DNA from: Branchiostoma floridae | Taxonomy: Eukaryota; Chordata; Leptocardii; Amphioxiformes; Branchiostomatidae | Length of the DNA: 64,000 bases | Reading direction: 5' to 3' | Assembly (NCBI RefSeq): GCF_000003815.2 | Contig: NC_049986.1 | Span: 13,203,805 to 13,267,804 of the forward strand | In this document: in pieces, positions 24,785 to 36,985 of the stretch | How positions within the stretch are numbered: position 1 is the stretch's first letter | Layout: each line of letters begins with the position of its first letter | The notes under the pieces: model-generated | Seen by the model: the letters and a program-made list of their open reading frames with translations, nothing else | Told to the model about the DNA's origin: nothing | Database searches by the model: none | Translations under genes and position numbers: made by a program

Positions 24785-25757
24785 AGCGAAGATTTCGTCA
24801 GAATTCTCTACAGCAAATTTTACCAAGTAAAAGAGCTGCTATGTATAGAATGCATTATCTATAGACTTAATTTCATAGACTATGTCTTATAGACATCTTA
24901 TTTATAAAAGAAATGGACATTTGAGACATTCCTATGAAGGGTTTTTGTTGCGTGTGTAATGTCATATTATTTACACCAGTCTATAATCTTAAACGAGACT
25001 AGTCTCTCTAGTTTTACTTGAGTAAAGTTAACAACTTACAAGATTGCAACAGACGATTAAAACTCTGATAGCGTCTATCTGTGTACTTTGTACTTTTTAT
25101 TGTTACACTGCAACTTTCTCAGAAAGCGAGCTACCAGGAATTCTACGAGCTACTTTGCAAACTCACATAGCCGGCCATGGGAAGATGACAAAACCATCGC
25201 ATTGAAGGAGCTTAACGTTAGTGATTTGAATGACATGTGCATTTACAGTAACGTGCTCTTCAGTACCTATTTCTACATAAACATTGTACCCTAACATTTG
25301 CACTATTCGACAACTTCGCCTTGTCCAATGCTGTCTGCAATGATAGCATCAGGTCTCTAGGCTTATTTTTTGCAACGCCTAAGGGGATAGCCTAACAGTA
25401 TAGAATATTTCCTATTGGCAAAAATCCCGGAATTCTACTGGAATTTTTCCGCGCCTGCGCAGTTGCGTAATCCCTTTGGAGGAGAATAACTTGGGAAGGG
25501 GTTGACCGATCATCAATATACATTGTATTTGGATTGTAGATAGCTTCGGAGATGCCTTATACAATTAGATACTAACCATGCAAATCGGAGACTGATTTGC
25601 ATAAAAACGAGGGCATTGCCCTACCAACATTCATCGCGTAAAACAATCTTCATACATACAGCCAAGCGAACGGATAGTGCACGAATACTAAAACACACCA
25701 CCAACAACAACAATCAATAATACTTATAAACAATGAAACCGTCGCTATGGCAATCAT
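24785..25757. other. Intergenic between convergent SCA-C and SCA-G
   Basis: No exon recognised. A GC-rich GCGCCTGCGCAG near 25452 resembles an NRF-1 site but has no obvious promoter role between two 3' ends. Confidence 0.4.
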
Positions 25758-25763
25758 TTTATT
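25758..25763 (-). terminator. SCA-G polyadenylation signal
   Basis: AATAAA on the minus strand, about 8 bases past the SCA-G stop (25771-25773), implying a very short 3' UTR if used. Confidence 0.5.
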
Positions 25764-25770
25764 GCCACAC

Positions 25771-28700
25771 TTATTTTTTCTTGGAACAGAGGACAAAAAT
25801 GCAGGCGCCGATAATGACTAAACCGACCACCGCCCCGCCGACGATCCAGGCGATCTTCCCAACACTGCTCCTGGTCCTGGGTACACCAGGCGTCGGTTTC
25901 CAGGGGTTAGAGCTACAAAAGAACAGGGTATATACATTAGTCAGCAAAGCAGAAATAAACAAACTATGTGATTTCTCAAACTGACGCCCTGTGCTTAATA
26001 TTCATTTGTCTATGTTAGACCAGTCGTCTTGTGAAAATCATCTTCGTTAATTTACCGTTTCATAACTTAAATACAGGTCTCATAGGCCCGTGTCTAAGTA
26101 GTCAGGTCTTTATTTCACGTCCTTTTAGACCATAGCCTTCAAAGTGAAACTTAGAAGGGGGGGTAGAGTGTAGCAGACATACAGTTATATCTGGAATGCA
26201 GTGCTTCCTCCATATTCAAATAGTGCATGTCCATCACCTCGAAAAACGAACTGACACTGACTTTGAAGCCTGACTGAGCTTTCAGTCTACTACGTTTTTG
26301 TACCATGAACTAGTATATGTAATGATATATGTTGATAGTTTTACTAGAACCCGATGTAATTCGTTTCTCTGTTACATTTCATCTGATTCTTACCTCCCGC
26401 ATGACCTCAATAAAAAGCCTATCTGAGCTTCTCATGAATAAATAAAGGATCAAGCAAACAAAAGTTGTGAAATTACCACCCAGCAATATATCATATCAAT
26501 GTGGCAGAAGATCACTATACCAAAAGGCTAACTCACAGGCTTGAGTTGTTTGTTCACTAGCTATAAGTTATGTCTCCTGGCCCCGAGGACAGGTGGAACC
26601 CTACCTGCAGACGTGAACCCTCTGAGATGTGACTGACTCCGTGTCGTTAGTGGGAGGAACCGTCGGACTGGGGAGAAACAGAGAGAAGAACGCAGTCAGT
26701 GTCATTGATATCATGAGTTATTCTAGAAGACTATGTCTTCAATCTTTAATAACGAGTGACGTATTACAGTTTTTTTACTATATCTAGGTATAACGTTAGG
26801 ACATAAGTCTGAGGAGCTTGTAGTGTGGCACTTGTCAACAGATCTTGTAGCGTAACTCATTGTGAGATTTTGATGTCCTATTAGTATAATTTCTAAGCAG
26901 GCTATGACGAAACCAAACTCTGACTAGGGTATCATATAATATTTCCGTTAACAGGACAGCTGAAGTTTGCAGGTCACATTTGCGACTATCCCAAGAAAGC
27001 TCTCCGTGATCTTATGACGATCGTACGACATCTGTAACCGAGTACTTACATGTCCCCTGTGTTGTCGTAGATGGTGCTGTTGAACAGGTACTTAGTCTTA
27101 CACCCAGCTGATGACGGCAGTGCGCACGTTACGCCTGTACAGATGACCTTACGTGTGGTGTTCACCAGCGCTGTGACGTTCACCTGTGCAAGGGGGGAGG
27201 GTTTAGACATGACATGACATGTATGGCTTACCTGTGTATTCCCATATTTTATTCCTGGTGCCGTGGTTTTAGATATTCAAACCTGAGTGACCAGGGGTTA
27301 TTTGTTTCTTTGCTGCACGACCGAATCCGCACGTCCATTCTTTAGCTATTATTAGATAAATGCATAAACTCAATATTAATATTTCAGATATCGCAATAAA
27401 ACTGCCTCATTACTACAGTGACACACCCAAGCTGTATTTTGTAATTGCGACGCTGGTTGGCCAAAATGCTGCAGTTTACAACATGATGTGAGCTTCAGCA
27501 CCAAGGACAGATCCACACACGGACATCCAAATTAAAATGAAAAATTCATTGAAGCTGCACCGAAATTTGAATATTGCTATATTTTGAATGAATTACAGGC
27601 GATGATGTGACTTCTGCATTATTTATCATTGGTAATCAAATGGGACCACATAGCCCAGTGTAACATAGTTCATAGTTATCTTGCCAGTGTAACTTGTCAG
27701 TGTATCCACCCTTCCGCGTAACATGTTAACACCCCAGTTCCGCAGACACGCGGCGTGACAGCAGATGACACTAAACTACCTGTCACAACTAGCATTTTTG
27801 GAACGAGCCATCTAGCGTGAATAGCTTTAGTTGCACTGTATGAATATCATCACAACTGTCTGCTCATTTGTATGATAAGAATTCACTCTGAATTTTAAGA
27901 TAGAATTTGCAATTGAAATCCTCCAGTTACCTTGGTTGTGTCCAGCACCATGTTGTCCAGGAGTGTCCTCACGTTACACGTGCCCTCACTACAACGGGTG
28001 CTACTCCCGCTACTGTACAGGAGAATACAAGAGTTAAAGCTTATCTATAACGTTATATATATATAACGTTATATCGATATATATCGCCTTCATGGGTGTT
28101 TAAAAGATATTATGCTCTTCCATATTGGACAGATTCCTTTACAGTCTCTCGCAAAACAAAGAAGGCACTATGACTTACAAAGTGCAAGTTTAATGGGTTA
28201 AGGACAGTACTTAGTAACTTGATTACACCGATGGAGTTAACATGCACTACATCACAACGATATGCTCATGACACACTTTCGTCTGATAAGTACTACATGC
28301 ACTAGCATACCTCTAGGCTCTAGCATTATGGTGCATTACATATCTACGGTACTAGAATGAGTGGTTCTTTGACAAACTAAATTAAACCGACCGTCTTATT
28401 GTCTTTCTTTCAAATAACCATGTAATTACGGTGGCCCAGAAGTGAAAATAAATGTGTAAGTCTGAGCCCCCGTACTGTTATAACGTTACTACATGCTACG
28501 TGTTCTATTTCCAGTGCCTTAATGCTATGGTTTAGGCCTACGTCATATTTCCTAGCCAGGGCCCGGTCGGGCTTTCGGGAACGATAAGTATTATGTATAA
28601 GACATTAAACTACACAAGACGTAAAGAGAATAGTCATTGGCATTATTTGTGTATATCTTTACGTATAAATTTCTATTTTTCGTTTTCACAAAAAGCCAGA

Positions 28701-28910
28701 CCGGGCTCCGGTTTGGAAATGTAACGTCGACGTTAGACTAAACAGATTTTGATGGACAATGCCCGTTCGGGCTCCTTACTCTATCGACCCCGTGCCGCCT
28801 GTCCTCCGAATGGACGTCCGGCGGCGTCCGGAGAAAAGCCGCCCGCTGACGTCACCATGGAAACACAGGAACGTCAAGATCGCCAGCACAAAGGCGGGAA
28901 AAGTCTTCAT
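25771..28910 (-). CDS. SCA-G: divergent cluster member with a true transmembrane helix
   Basis: Five exons in transcript order: 28910-28780, 28012-27931, 27183-27050, 26667-26605, 25912-25771; phases 2, 0, 2, 2; 183 residues. Exon 1 is a signal peptide (MKTFPAFVLAILTFLCF) followed by SGRRRTSIRR. Exon 2 has RCSEGTC, exon 3 ICTGVTC and GCKTKYLFNST, exon 4 VHVC, giving the same 2+3+1 cysteine layout as the plus-strand genes. Exon 5 is extra: SNPWKPTPGVPR, then KIAWIVGGAVVGLVIIGACI and a short CSKKK tail, a type I membrane helix. Sites NVT, NTT, NST and NDT could be N-glycosylated. It is the only minus-strand member, so it arose by an inverted duplication or was inverted later. Exon 1 is confirmed only by phase, splice sites and signal peptide. 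Confidence 0.82.
27370..27526. repeat. Segment in SCA-G intron 2 duplicated at 29790-29957
   Basis: Both copies share CAATATTAATATTTCA-like sequence, CCCAAGCT/TCCAAGCT, AATGCTGCAG and ACAACATGATGT, AGC, CAGCACCAAGGAC in order. It is a diverged direct repeat with no ORF. Confidence 0.65.
28536..28732. mobile_element. Palindromic MITE, copy in SCA-G intron 1
   Basis: Ends CCTACGTCATATTTCC and GGTTTGGAAATGTAACGTCG, with inner GGGCCCGGTCGGGCTTTCGG. Same family as 18629-18819 and 45135-45324. It sits about 47 bases from the exon 1 donor. Confidence 0.85.
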
Positions 28911-31031
28911 GGCGCCCTGCACAAAAATGGCTGTTTGTTACTTAGTTTATTGTTCCCACATACGTTATATTCATATTGTCATTCATATAACAATACAAAG
29001 TGACTTCGCCCATTAAAAGTAAGCCTCCAACATTCATCTGACGTGTTTCATTGTGCCTTTTTTTACATTTTACGGTACCGTCAATAGTTGAACTGTATCC
29101 TACACTAGTCTGTGTATGAATGATATTACAATCCTTTACCTAACGTATCGCCGACCTGAACTCTACGGGCCTTGGCCTCCATGTGTCTTTTTTGTCGTAT
29201 CAGCAAGCCAAAGAGACTGTCACACAAGTATCGTACTGTTGACCCAGCCAACTGTGTAATGCTTTATCATTTGTGGATTTTCTATTAGAACCAATATCTG
29301 AAAATGTAAAATGACCCAACCCATTAGAGTTTAGTCCGGCGTCACAGCAAAAGCAAAACAGCACAACAAAGTTGAAGTACTTACTAAAGCACTGATCCCT
29401 TTTGGTTGTGTCAACAACAAGGACGTAGAACAAAACAAAATAAGTGCTCTAAGCGTGGATGGTCTCTAACAGGGCTGCATACACGTGACTCCTCGTGTGT
29501 GGCTCTTTTCGCTGGAGCTTTAAATATTTGATGAGTTTGTTTCCTTGCACCGCTGAGCCACAACAATAGAGAACACAAGACTAACACACCACGCCCGATA
29601 TTACCTCATTATGTACTGACGTCAACAAGTCACATGAGCCTTTCTTGCAACTTACCAGTGGTTGTGACACAATTATTCGATGCGCCTTTACCTTGCGCAC
29701 TTGGTAAGGACAAATTTGATAGTATCTTTCCATTTACACACGGTAAAGTGTTTTGACTACTTGTGCAAAAATGAATGAATGGATGGTCTCAATATCAATA
29801 TCAATATTTCAAATATCATAATTGAACCGTCTTATTACATCAATAATACATCCAAGCTATAGTTTGCCGACTTTCTTGGAGTTTTGGTTGGTCTAAATGC
29901 TGCAGATTACAACATGATGTAAGCTACAGCACCAAGGACGGAGCCACTCACGAACACCCAACATACGGCGTGACATGAACAAACTGGGGTTTTAATGAAT
30001 AGACTGAACAATTGATTAAAGCGTCATCGTAGTTAGCACACTAGGTGAGAACAGATACAGTAGTTTGGTCCATTTACACAGTATGTGTCTTGACTACGTG
30101 TGCAAAAATAAACATTATGCAAGGTAATATTCCGATTAAGCGACAGACTTGTTACGATTAGGACACTTCTGCCATTGAGATTTCATTTACTATCCATGGT
30201 GTTATATTGACCCAGCTCCGGACAAGCTGTATAAATGTGGTGTGTGTAGTACACTTATAGAATTCGAATAATAACGACCGAGAAAAAATATTAGCATATA
30301 TCAATATCACAGTTCCCGAGGACTCACGCGTTCACAGTTACAGTTCTAAGTCCCCTTGGTATTACTATGGTTATGTAGTTGTACTGTTATCATATTGAAT
30401 AATATATGTACAGTCCGACTACTGGAATGTAACGTTGGTAAACAAAGGGACCAGACAACACTTGCGTCGCTATGTGACGTAGATCACAGCCATAATGAGA
30501 TAATTACGAAACGACCGCTCCTCGTGAATAATAGATGGAGCGTTGGTTCACGCACGTATATCCACCGTTATGCGTATGTTTTATGCTTGTAATAGGATAG
30601 ACGACAGTCTTGAATTTGTCACCACGACATTTTGCAAAAGCCTAACAACATCCATCGCTTGTAGCGGCGCCTTCAACATCTTTCACTGCTTGTGGACAAT
30701 TAGAAAGGTACGTTCTGGGTTTTGACACTGGGTTTGATTAGAACCGTTGTTCGGATAAATTAGAGGTTACTTCTGTGTTGTTATGACACGTGTAAATTTC
30801 CGGGGCTGTAGTTGTCGTATGGCACGGTACCCGCGGTGGCGAGCATGCGACATGTTTCGTATCCCCTAATTTCACCATGGATATGTCTTTTTTTCATACA
30901 GTAATCAACTCCTGTGCTGCTTTTTCTGGAGGCTAGCTCCAACATGTTACTTTTAAGACTGACAGCAGTGCTCCGCAAAGGTCTATTTACAATACGTAAT
31001 CATCATCTGTCCTTTTCATCCTGCCGGACGA
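28911..31031. other. Intergenic upstream of SCA-G
   Basis: No exon supported. It holds the second copy (29790-29957) of the SCA-G intron 2 repeat and a short repeated piece around 29720-29780 and 30060-30115 (CATTTACAC.GTA, TTTGACTAC, GTGTGCAAAAAT). Confidence 0.45.
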
Positions 31032-33379
31032 TCAGTTCACGTGGACTCTGTGGTGTGCGACTAGACCGGCCCGACTCCTGCACATTCTGCCGCAGGTTGA
31101 GCACGCGAAGGCACTTGTTGTGCATGGATTCTGTCTCTTTTGCTTTCTAGTAGCTTCCTTCGTCTCCAGGTCGTTTTCAAGTTTCTTGGCACCTTGGTGG
31201 AGTTTGTGCCGCCATGCAGTGCGGTCTTGGGCTAGATGCTCCCAGTCAGAACCAATGTTGAAGAGTTTCAGGTCGCGCCTGCAGACATCCACAAAACGGA
31301 GCTTTGGGCGCCCCCTGTCACGTTTGCCATCTGCTAGCTGACCGTACAGTGTTTGGTGTGGTAGACGTGATGGATCCATGCGGGAGACATGACCCAACCA
31401 TCGCAGCCTGCGTTGTTTCAGGATTGGGTACAGGGTTGTAGTGCCGCATCTTTTGAGGATCTCCCGGTTTGGGACTTTGTCTGACCAAGTGACCCCACAA
31501 ATCTTGCGGAGACACCGGAGGTGGAAGCTGTTGAGTTTCCTTTCGACGTTGGCGTGTGATGCCCAGGCTTCACTGCTGTAAAGGAGAGCAGACAGTACGC
31601 AGGACAGATAAATACGCACCTTGGTGTGGATCGTGAGATACTTGTTATCCCAAGCACGACATTTTAGCTTACCGAAGAGGTTGGCTGCCTGACCGATTCG
31701 TGTGTCAACTTCACGGTTTAGACTTCCAGAAGAAGAGGCAGTGGACCAAGGTAGCGGAATTCCTCAACCGTCTTGATGGGAGTCTCATTTATGGTGATGT
31801 GCGGAGGGGGTGCATTGGTGGAGAATGCGACCGTCTTCTTAACGCTCACTGTCTGACCAAACTTGCCGCAGGTGTCGTTGAGAGCATCGCACATACATTG
31901 TAGTTCTGCTTCTCTGTGGGAACACAATGCGGCGTCATCGGCAAACATGAGTTCACGTAGTAACACTGTGATGGATCTTGTCTTCGCCCTGAGTCGGGCA
32001 ATGTTGAAGAGACCTCCATCACTTCTGGTGCTAACAGCGATGCCTCCAGGAAGTGGAAAGGCAATCCGTAGAAGGGTGGATAGGAAGATGCCAAACAGAG
32101 TTGGCGCCAGTACACATCCTTGCTTTACCCCGCAGTTCACAGTGAATGGTTGGGATAAATCACCTTCAAAGTCTACACTGGCTAGCATCCCATCATGGAA
32201 GGCCTTGATGAACGCCAAGAGTTTGGGAGGACAGCCGACCTTACTTAGAACCAGGTACAAGCCTTCGCGACTGACAGCGTCAAAAGCTTTGCATAGGTCT
32301 ACAAACACAGCCAACAATGGTCTGTTTTGCTCGATGCATTTTTCCTGGAGCAGGCGAAAGGTGAAAATCATGTCGATGGTGGACCGATCCTTTCGGAAAC
32401 CGCATTGAGATTCAGGATAAATTCTTTCAGCAAGAACCTGTAATCTCTTCAGGATAACACGGGCAAAGAGCTTACCGACCAGGCTGAGCAGGGCTATGGC
32501 TCTGTAATTGTCGCAGTCTTGTCTGGACCCTTTGTTCTTAAAAAGGGTCACCAGCTTTGCGTCTTTCAGATCCTGTGGGACATGACCTTTGTGCCAACAC
32601 GAGAGCAGCAGGTCAAGCAAAAGATCTTTTAAGACGGGGACGTTGAGCTTGAGAAGTTCTGGAGGTATGCCATCACTCCCAGGGGCCTTTCCGCTTTTCA
32701 AGACCTTCAGGGCGCTCTCAAGTTCCTGCATGGTGGGATCCTCATCGAGGTATGCCATTTCAGGGAGTTGTTCTATGGCGTCGAGCACAGAGTTGTCGAA
32801 CGGTACAGGGTCGCTGTACAGGGAGCTAAAGTGGTCAACCCAGCGTTTTAGTTGGTCAGACTTCTCCAACAGGATGTTGCCCTCGCGGTCTTTCAGGGGA
32901 GCAGTCAGTCGAGGTGAGGGTCCTAGAGCAGACTTGAGGGCAGCATGGACACCAGCAATGTCCCCGCGGTCGTCACACTTTTGGACATTTGAGCAGACGT
33001 TGGCCCAGAACTCCCTCTGTGTCTCTCTAAGGACGCATTGTGCTCTGGCTCGAGAATTTCTCATGGCTGCTTTGTTCTCTGGGCTGGGTGTGTTAACAAA
33101 GGTCAGTCTGGAATTCCTCTTCTCGTCCAGAGCAGGGCCGATCTTGTCTAGGTTTTCTAGAAACCAGTCTGGCTGCTTCCTGGTTTTGAGACCGAACGTG
33201 TCTTTCCCTGCCTGTTGTAGGACGGTACGTAGTTTTGACCATTTTTTGTCGCAGGTTGGAGTGCTGTCGTCTGCCAGGCTGTCAAAAGCCGTCTGTAAGT
33301 GCTTTTCGAATAGCTCAAGCAGACCCGGATCGTTCATGTTGTTTGTTTCCATGACAAAATATAAGTACGTATATATCAC
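31032..33379 (-). mobile_element. LINE (non-LTR retrotransposon), 5'-truncated, reverse transcriptase with one frameshift
   Basis: The minus strand encodes reverse transcriptase blocks in order: KAPGSDGIPPELLK, FRKDRSTIDMIF, VDLCKAFDAVS, CGVKQGCVLAPTLFG, the active-site LMFADDA, and FRYLG. After a single-base frameshift near 31743-31757 the reading continues (REVDTRIGQAANLF, RRLRWLGHVSRM, KRDRGRPKLRF) to a C-terminal zinc-finger-like CSTCGRMC ... HHRVH and a stop at 31032. No endonuclease domain precedes it, so the copy is 5'-truncated near 33379. I do not assign the clade. Only one frame break over about 2.3 kb suggests a fairly young insertion. Confidence 0.92.
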
Positions 33380-33821
33380 TATGTGTTGTCAGGCCCACTT
33401 TTGCCTTAGTTCTCGGAGCAACGTAATCCAAATTCCGGTGACGAGAGAATTTATCATTCTATATCAGACTCGGAAAAGGAGTACCGTAGCTAACACCGCA
33501 AAATGCAGCAGGCCAGAGAGCTAGAAGAGATACAAATTTTAGCTATAGACAGTCTTTGAAGACTATGGAGCTTTCTAAATGGCGGTTTACGTTGATTTGA
33601 TACATACTCATACTTTTGCTTCGATAGACTTTAATAGAAATTTCTATTCGCCACTGAGTCTCCAACTTCAGCTCCGAAAGGATAACGTAGGCTGGAGTTC
33701 AGCCTTGTTAGCTGTCGGGAGCGAATGAAAGCCGACAAGGCTGGACTACAAATGGCATACACACAATCTACGAATACTAACAACTGTCTCCTCCAGGACT
33801 GAGTGAAGGAGCTAGTCCACG

Positions 33822-35799
33822 ATGAAGCTGACAGTAGCGGCGGCTCTGTGTGGTCTTGCCGTGCTGTACCTGTACGTGCCGGACCAGACCTCGGGCCTCC
33901 TGGCAAGCCGGCGCCGATACACAGACACCAGCCGGCGGAGGACTATACTGTAAGCCCCGCTGATGTAGTGTAGTATCCATCCATATATTCTCTCCGTGAT
34001 AGCACTGTTCAGTATCCGTCGTTTGTCCCTTTGGATAATAGATAGTGGATAATAGATAATGGATTTGTACCCCAATGGTAGTTGTGCAGTTTGTTTTATA
34101 AACGGATGAGAAACTTTTTTTTTGGTATTACGTGGGCCGCCTCCTCTCTCTTTGTTTTCGGCAATAATAATTAGTTGACCATGACACGACAGTAAGTGCA
34201 GCCATAGGAAGGTAAAGATATACGCAGAAATATTCGCGGTGGATTAATATTCGCGGTTTTCGCGGCGGCCGCTTCACCGCGAAATTAAGTCCACCGCGAA
34301 TATTTCGTCTGCTGGCGCCGCCTAAGGTGCCCCTTTTCCGCTCCATGTACATACTACTACTGTCTTTGTCACTGTATAATGAAATGTTTGACATACTTCC
34401 TACGGAGAAGACACACATGTATTTTTTTCATACGACCAACTGTATTACAGTACTGTACAGTATGTTCACCATGATACAAAGGTCGTACTACTGTATACTA
34501 TTACGTATTGAGAGGGTAGATACGGTTAGATCAGTAACAGTGGCTCACGCAAGAACATGTCAAAAGCATGGAAACTGTTCTATCCGTCTGTATAGGACCC
34601 TTACCGGGTAACCAGCAAGTGTTTTCCGACTGGCGGTTTGTAGAGGCGCCGGGTTTTACACGGCAGTTCGTGACTACAGTGCAGTGCTGAAAATGCATTG
34701 AATTTCGCGGGATGGTGCTACCGCGAAATCAAATCCACCGCGAAATGTCCATTTTGCCGCTACCGCGAAATTAAATCCCCGCGAAATTAAATGCATTTAC
34801 AGTATTGTCAATGCCCATCCGTATTTTCTCTCCGCGATAGCACTGTCCAATATCTGTCGTCTGTTCTACGTTTAGGCGATGAATATGAATGTGTATGCAA
34901 ATAGAAGTTGCGTAGTTTGTTCCATAAGCAGTCGGCCCTCACAATACCAAAAAAATGAATAAACAATAAAATCCTCTATTCATGTTTTCTTTGCTATTAG
35001 GAGGGCCTTTGATTGCACATCATTCGGCACTAATAATCATAAGTCAGTTGACCTTAATACGACAGTCAGTACCTTACAGTTGTAACCACGGGAAAGTAAA
35101 TATATATTGTCAATATTTCTATAGCATTATTAATTTAATCCAGTTATCTATTCATGGCAGGACGACCCGGCGACGCACCTACAGATCCGGCGGTTTCTAC
35201 CCCGGCTGTTTACAGCAGTACATCTGTACCCGGAAGTACATGGACAATAACACCCTCTACAGTATGGTCAGTGGGTGTGGTTACGTTCATAGCCATTTTT
35301 TCTTAACGTTACATTGTACCCAGGTCATGTCATTTACTGACATACACCCTGTTGTCTTGATTAAGTAATTGTCGCGATTTATGTTATAATCTCGCGGTAC
35401 CAATGAACATTAAGTCAGATGGCACCTCTGGTGCCGCTATAAGATTCATCCCAGAACTGCCCGGCATGTGTTGCTTGGTGTCACAGAAAAAGACATTGAC
35501 ACAGCTTGATGTGCTGTCTCCATAATTATAAACTGGGTGTTGCTATAGATATGCATATAACTCACCGCCCCTTAGGCGTCGCCAAAAACCAATTTCAGTG
35601 AGTATTACTAGTGCCTGTGTTACAGGACTACACTACCCCTCCGGTGACAGCCATTGAGGTGAACTTGTGTCGCGCGGGTGGAACCACGTGCTCGTACAAA
35701 AAGAACTGCCGCCCGAGGTACCTCACAGACGGCAAGACTCTCACCACTAACTTGGACGCGTAAGTCTGGAAATCGCACATGCTATCTCTCTTTCCCCTT

Positions 35800-35870
<71 letters not shown>

Positions 35871-36121
35871 GCATAGAAAATACAGTGACAACATTTCACT
35901 TGATGAAATTCATATTGCCAACAATGAGAATATCATGTTTGATTGTTGACTATTTCAGCTGGACTGCCACCCATTGGGGGAACGGTGTAACCACAGAACC
36001 AAGGCCCGAGTCCGTGCAAGTGTGCGACAGCGCTCCTGGCGGAATGTCTCAGAAAGGCACTGTCATGACAATTGTCATCAGCGTCACCCTGGGTCTGGTA
36101 ACAGGCCTCTGCTTCTTTTAA
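33822..36121 (+). CDS. SCA-D: six-cysteine, probably GPI-anchored protein
   Basis: Exons 33822-33949, 35161-35266, 35626-35759, 35959-36121; phases 2, 0, 2; 176 residues. A short hydrophobic leader (MKLTVAAALCGLAVLYLYV) precedes SRRRYTDTSRRR. Core: CLQQYIC, then DNNTLYS (glycosylation site); LCRAGGTTC, KKNC; WTATHWGNG, PRPESVQVC. The tail DSAPGGMSQKG followed by TVMTIVISVTLGLVTGLCFF has small residues, a spacer and a terminal hydrophobic stretch, typical of a GPI signal. Exon 4 strongly resembles SCA-E (WTATH, TT.PRPES, G.MAQKG/G.MSQKG), so D and E are a second subgroup. No outside family recognised. Confidence 0.84.
34220..34312. repeat. CGCGGT-rich inverted repeat
   Basis: ATATTCGCGGTGGATTAATA at the left and CCACCGCGAATATTTCG at the right form an inverted repeat around GCGGCGGCCGC, in SCA-D intron 1. 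It resembles the neighbour at 34680-34803. Confidence 0.65.
34680..34803. mobile_element. Small MITE-like palindrome
   Basis: Ends AAATGCATTGAATTTCGCGG and CCGCGAAATTAAATGCATTT are inverted repeats around several CCGCGAAAT units; about 124 bases, no coding capacity, in SCA-D intron 1. Confidence 0.7.
35795..35867. repeat. (TC)n microsatellite
   Basis: Long uninterrupted TC run in SCA-D intron 3. Confidence 0.95.
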
Positions 36122-36169
36122 TACCCCGATAGAGTGACGTAACCATTATTTATGAAATACGTACACTGG

Positions 36170-36367
36170 AAGCCAGGGCCGACAGAGAATTTGTTTGGCA
36201 GCCAAGGCAAGTCTTCCCGAGGAGTTTAGATAAACATTCTGGGGATTTGCCATGCAGGGATAGAGTTGCCGCCCCATAGCTACATGACTCCTCCCCGGAG
36301 TGCTTATCTAAGTTCCCCGGAAAGAACTGCCTTGGCTGCCAAACACATTCTCTGACGGCCCTGGCTT
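36170..36367. mobile_element. MITE with ~60-bp inverted ends, downstream of SCA-D
   Basis: AAGCCAGGGCCG.CAGAGAAT, then TTTGGCAGCCAAGGCA at left and the complement at right (TGCCTTGGCTGCCAAA, then ATTCTCTGACGGCCCTGGCTT). About 198 bases, no ORF, probably within the SCA-D 3' UTR since an AATAAA follows at 36765. Confidence 0.85.
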
Positions 36368-36764
36368 ATGTCTGGTTTCCAGGGTATAAAACACTATGTC
36401 AGTTACAATTACTACTAGTATTTACATACAGTCTTAAGAGTATCATGTATTTTCTAACTATTTATGTAGGTAATGAAGTTTTTAGAGAACATCTATTTAG
36501 CATGTTAGGTACTTTTTCTGGTTACATCAAGGACATCATCCCATATAATGCCTTCGGCTATATGAAGTGCCATAATTACATTTTGTCTTACTTTTTTTAA
36601 GGAGGTAACGTCCACGTGGATGTTACAGTAAAATGTGACAGGGCCCGAGGAGTCCATATATTATGGGACGTAAGAAATGTTTCGGATTTTAGAGAAGTGA
36701 CTTCCATGAATATCGTTATTGAAATGTTGTACCGGAGTGCAGGAATTCGATATTTCATTTCGTG

Positions 36765-36770
36765 AATAAA
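36765..36770 (+). terminator. Possible SCA-D polyadenylation signal
   Basis: AATAAA about 640 bases after the SCA-D stop, just before a (GT)n tract. Confidence 0.35.
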
Positions 36771-36799
36771 GGAGCTGATTTAAAACAATGGAGCATCCG

Positions 36800-36927
36800 T
36801 GTGTGTGTGTAACGTTATATGTTTTTGTGTGCGCGTGTTTGTGTGCGTGTGTTTGTGTGTGTGTGTGTGTGTGTGCGCGCGCGCGCGCGTGTGTGTGTGT
36901 ATGTGTGTGCGTATGTGTGCGTGTGTT

Positions 36928-36962
<35 letters not shown>

Positions 36963-36985
36963 TGTGCGTTTATGTGTGTGCTTGT
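36800..36985. repeat. (GT)n microsatellite with GCGCGC core
   Basis: About 180 bases of alternating GT with GC interruptions. The ORFs across it are low-complexity artefacts. Confidence 0.95.

Noticed and set aside
32589-33524. 311-codon plus-strand ORF
   Set aside because: It lies antisense to the LINE reverse transcriptase, whose motifs are unmistakable on the minus strand; the peptide is Ser/Arg-rich with no domain.
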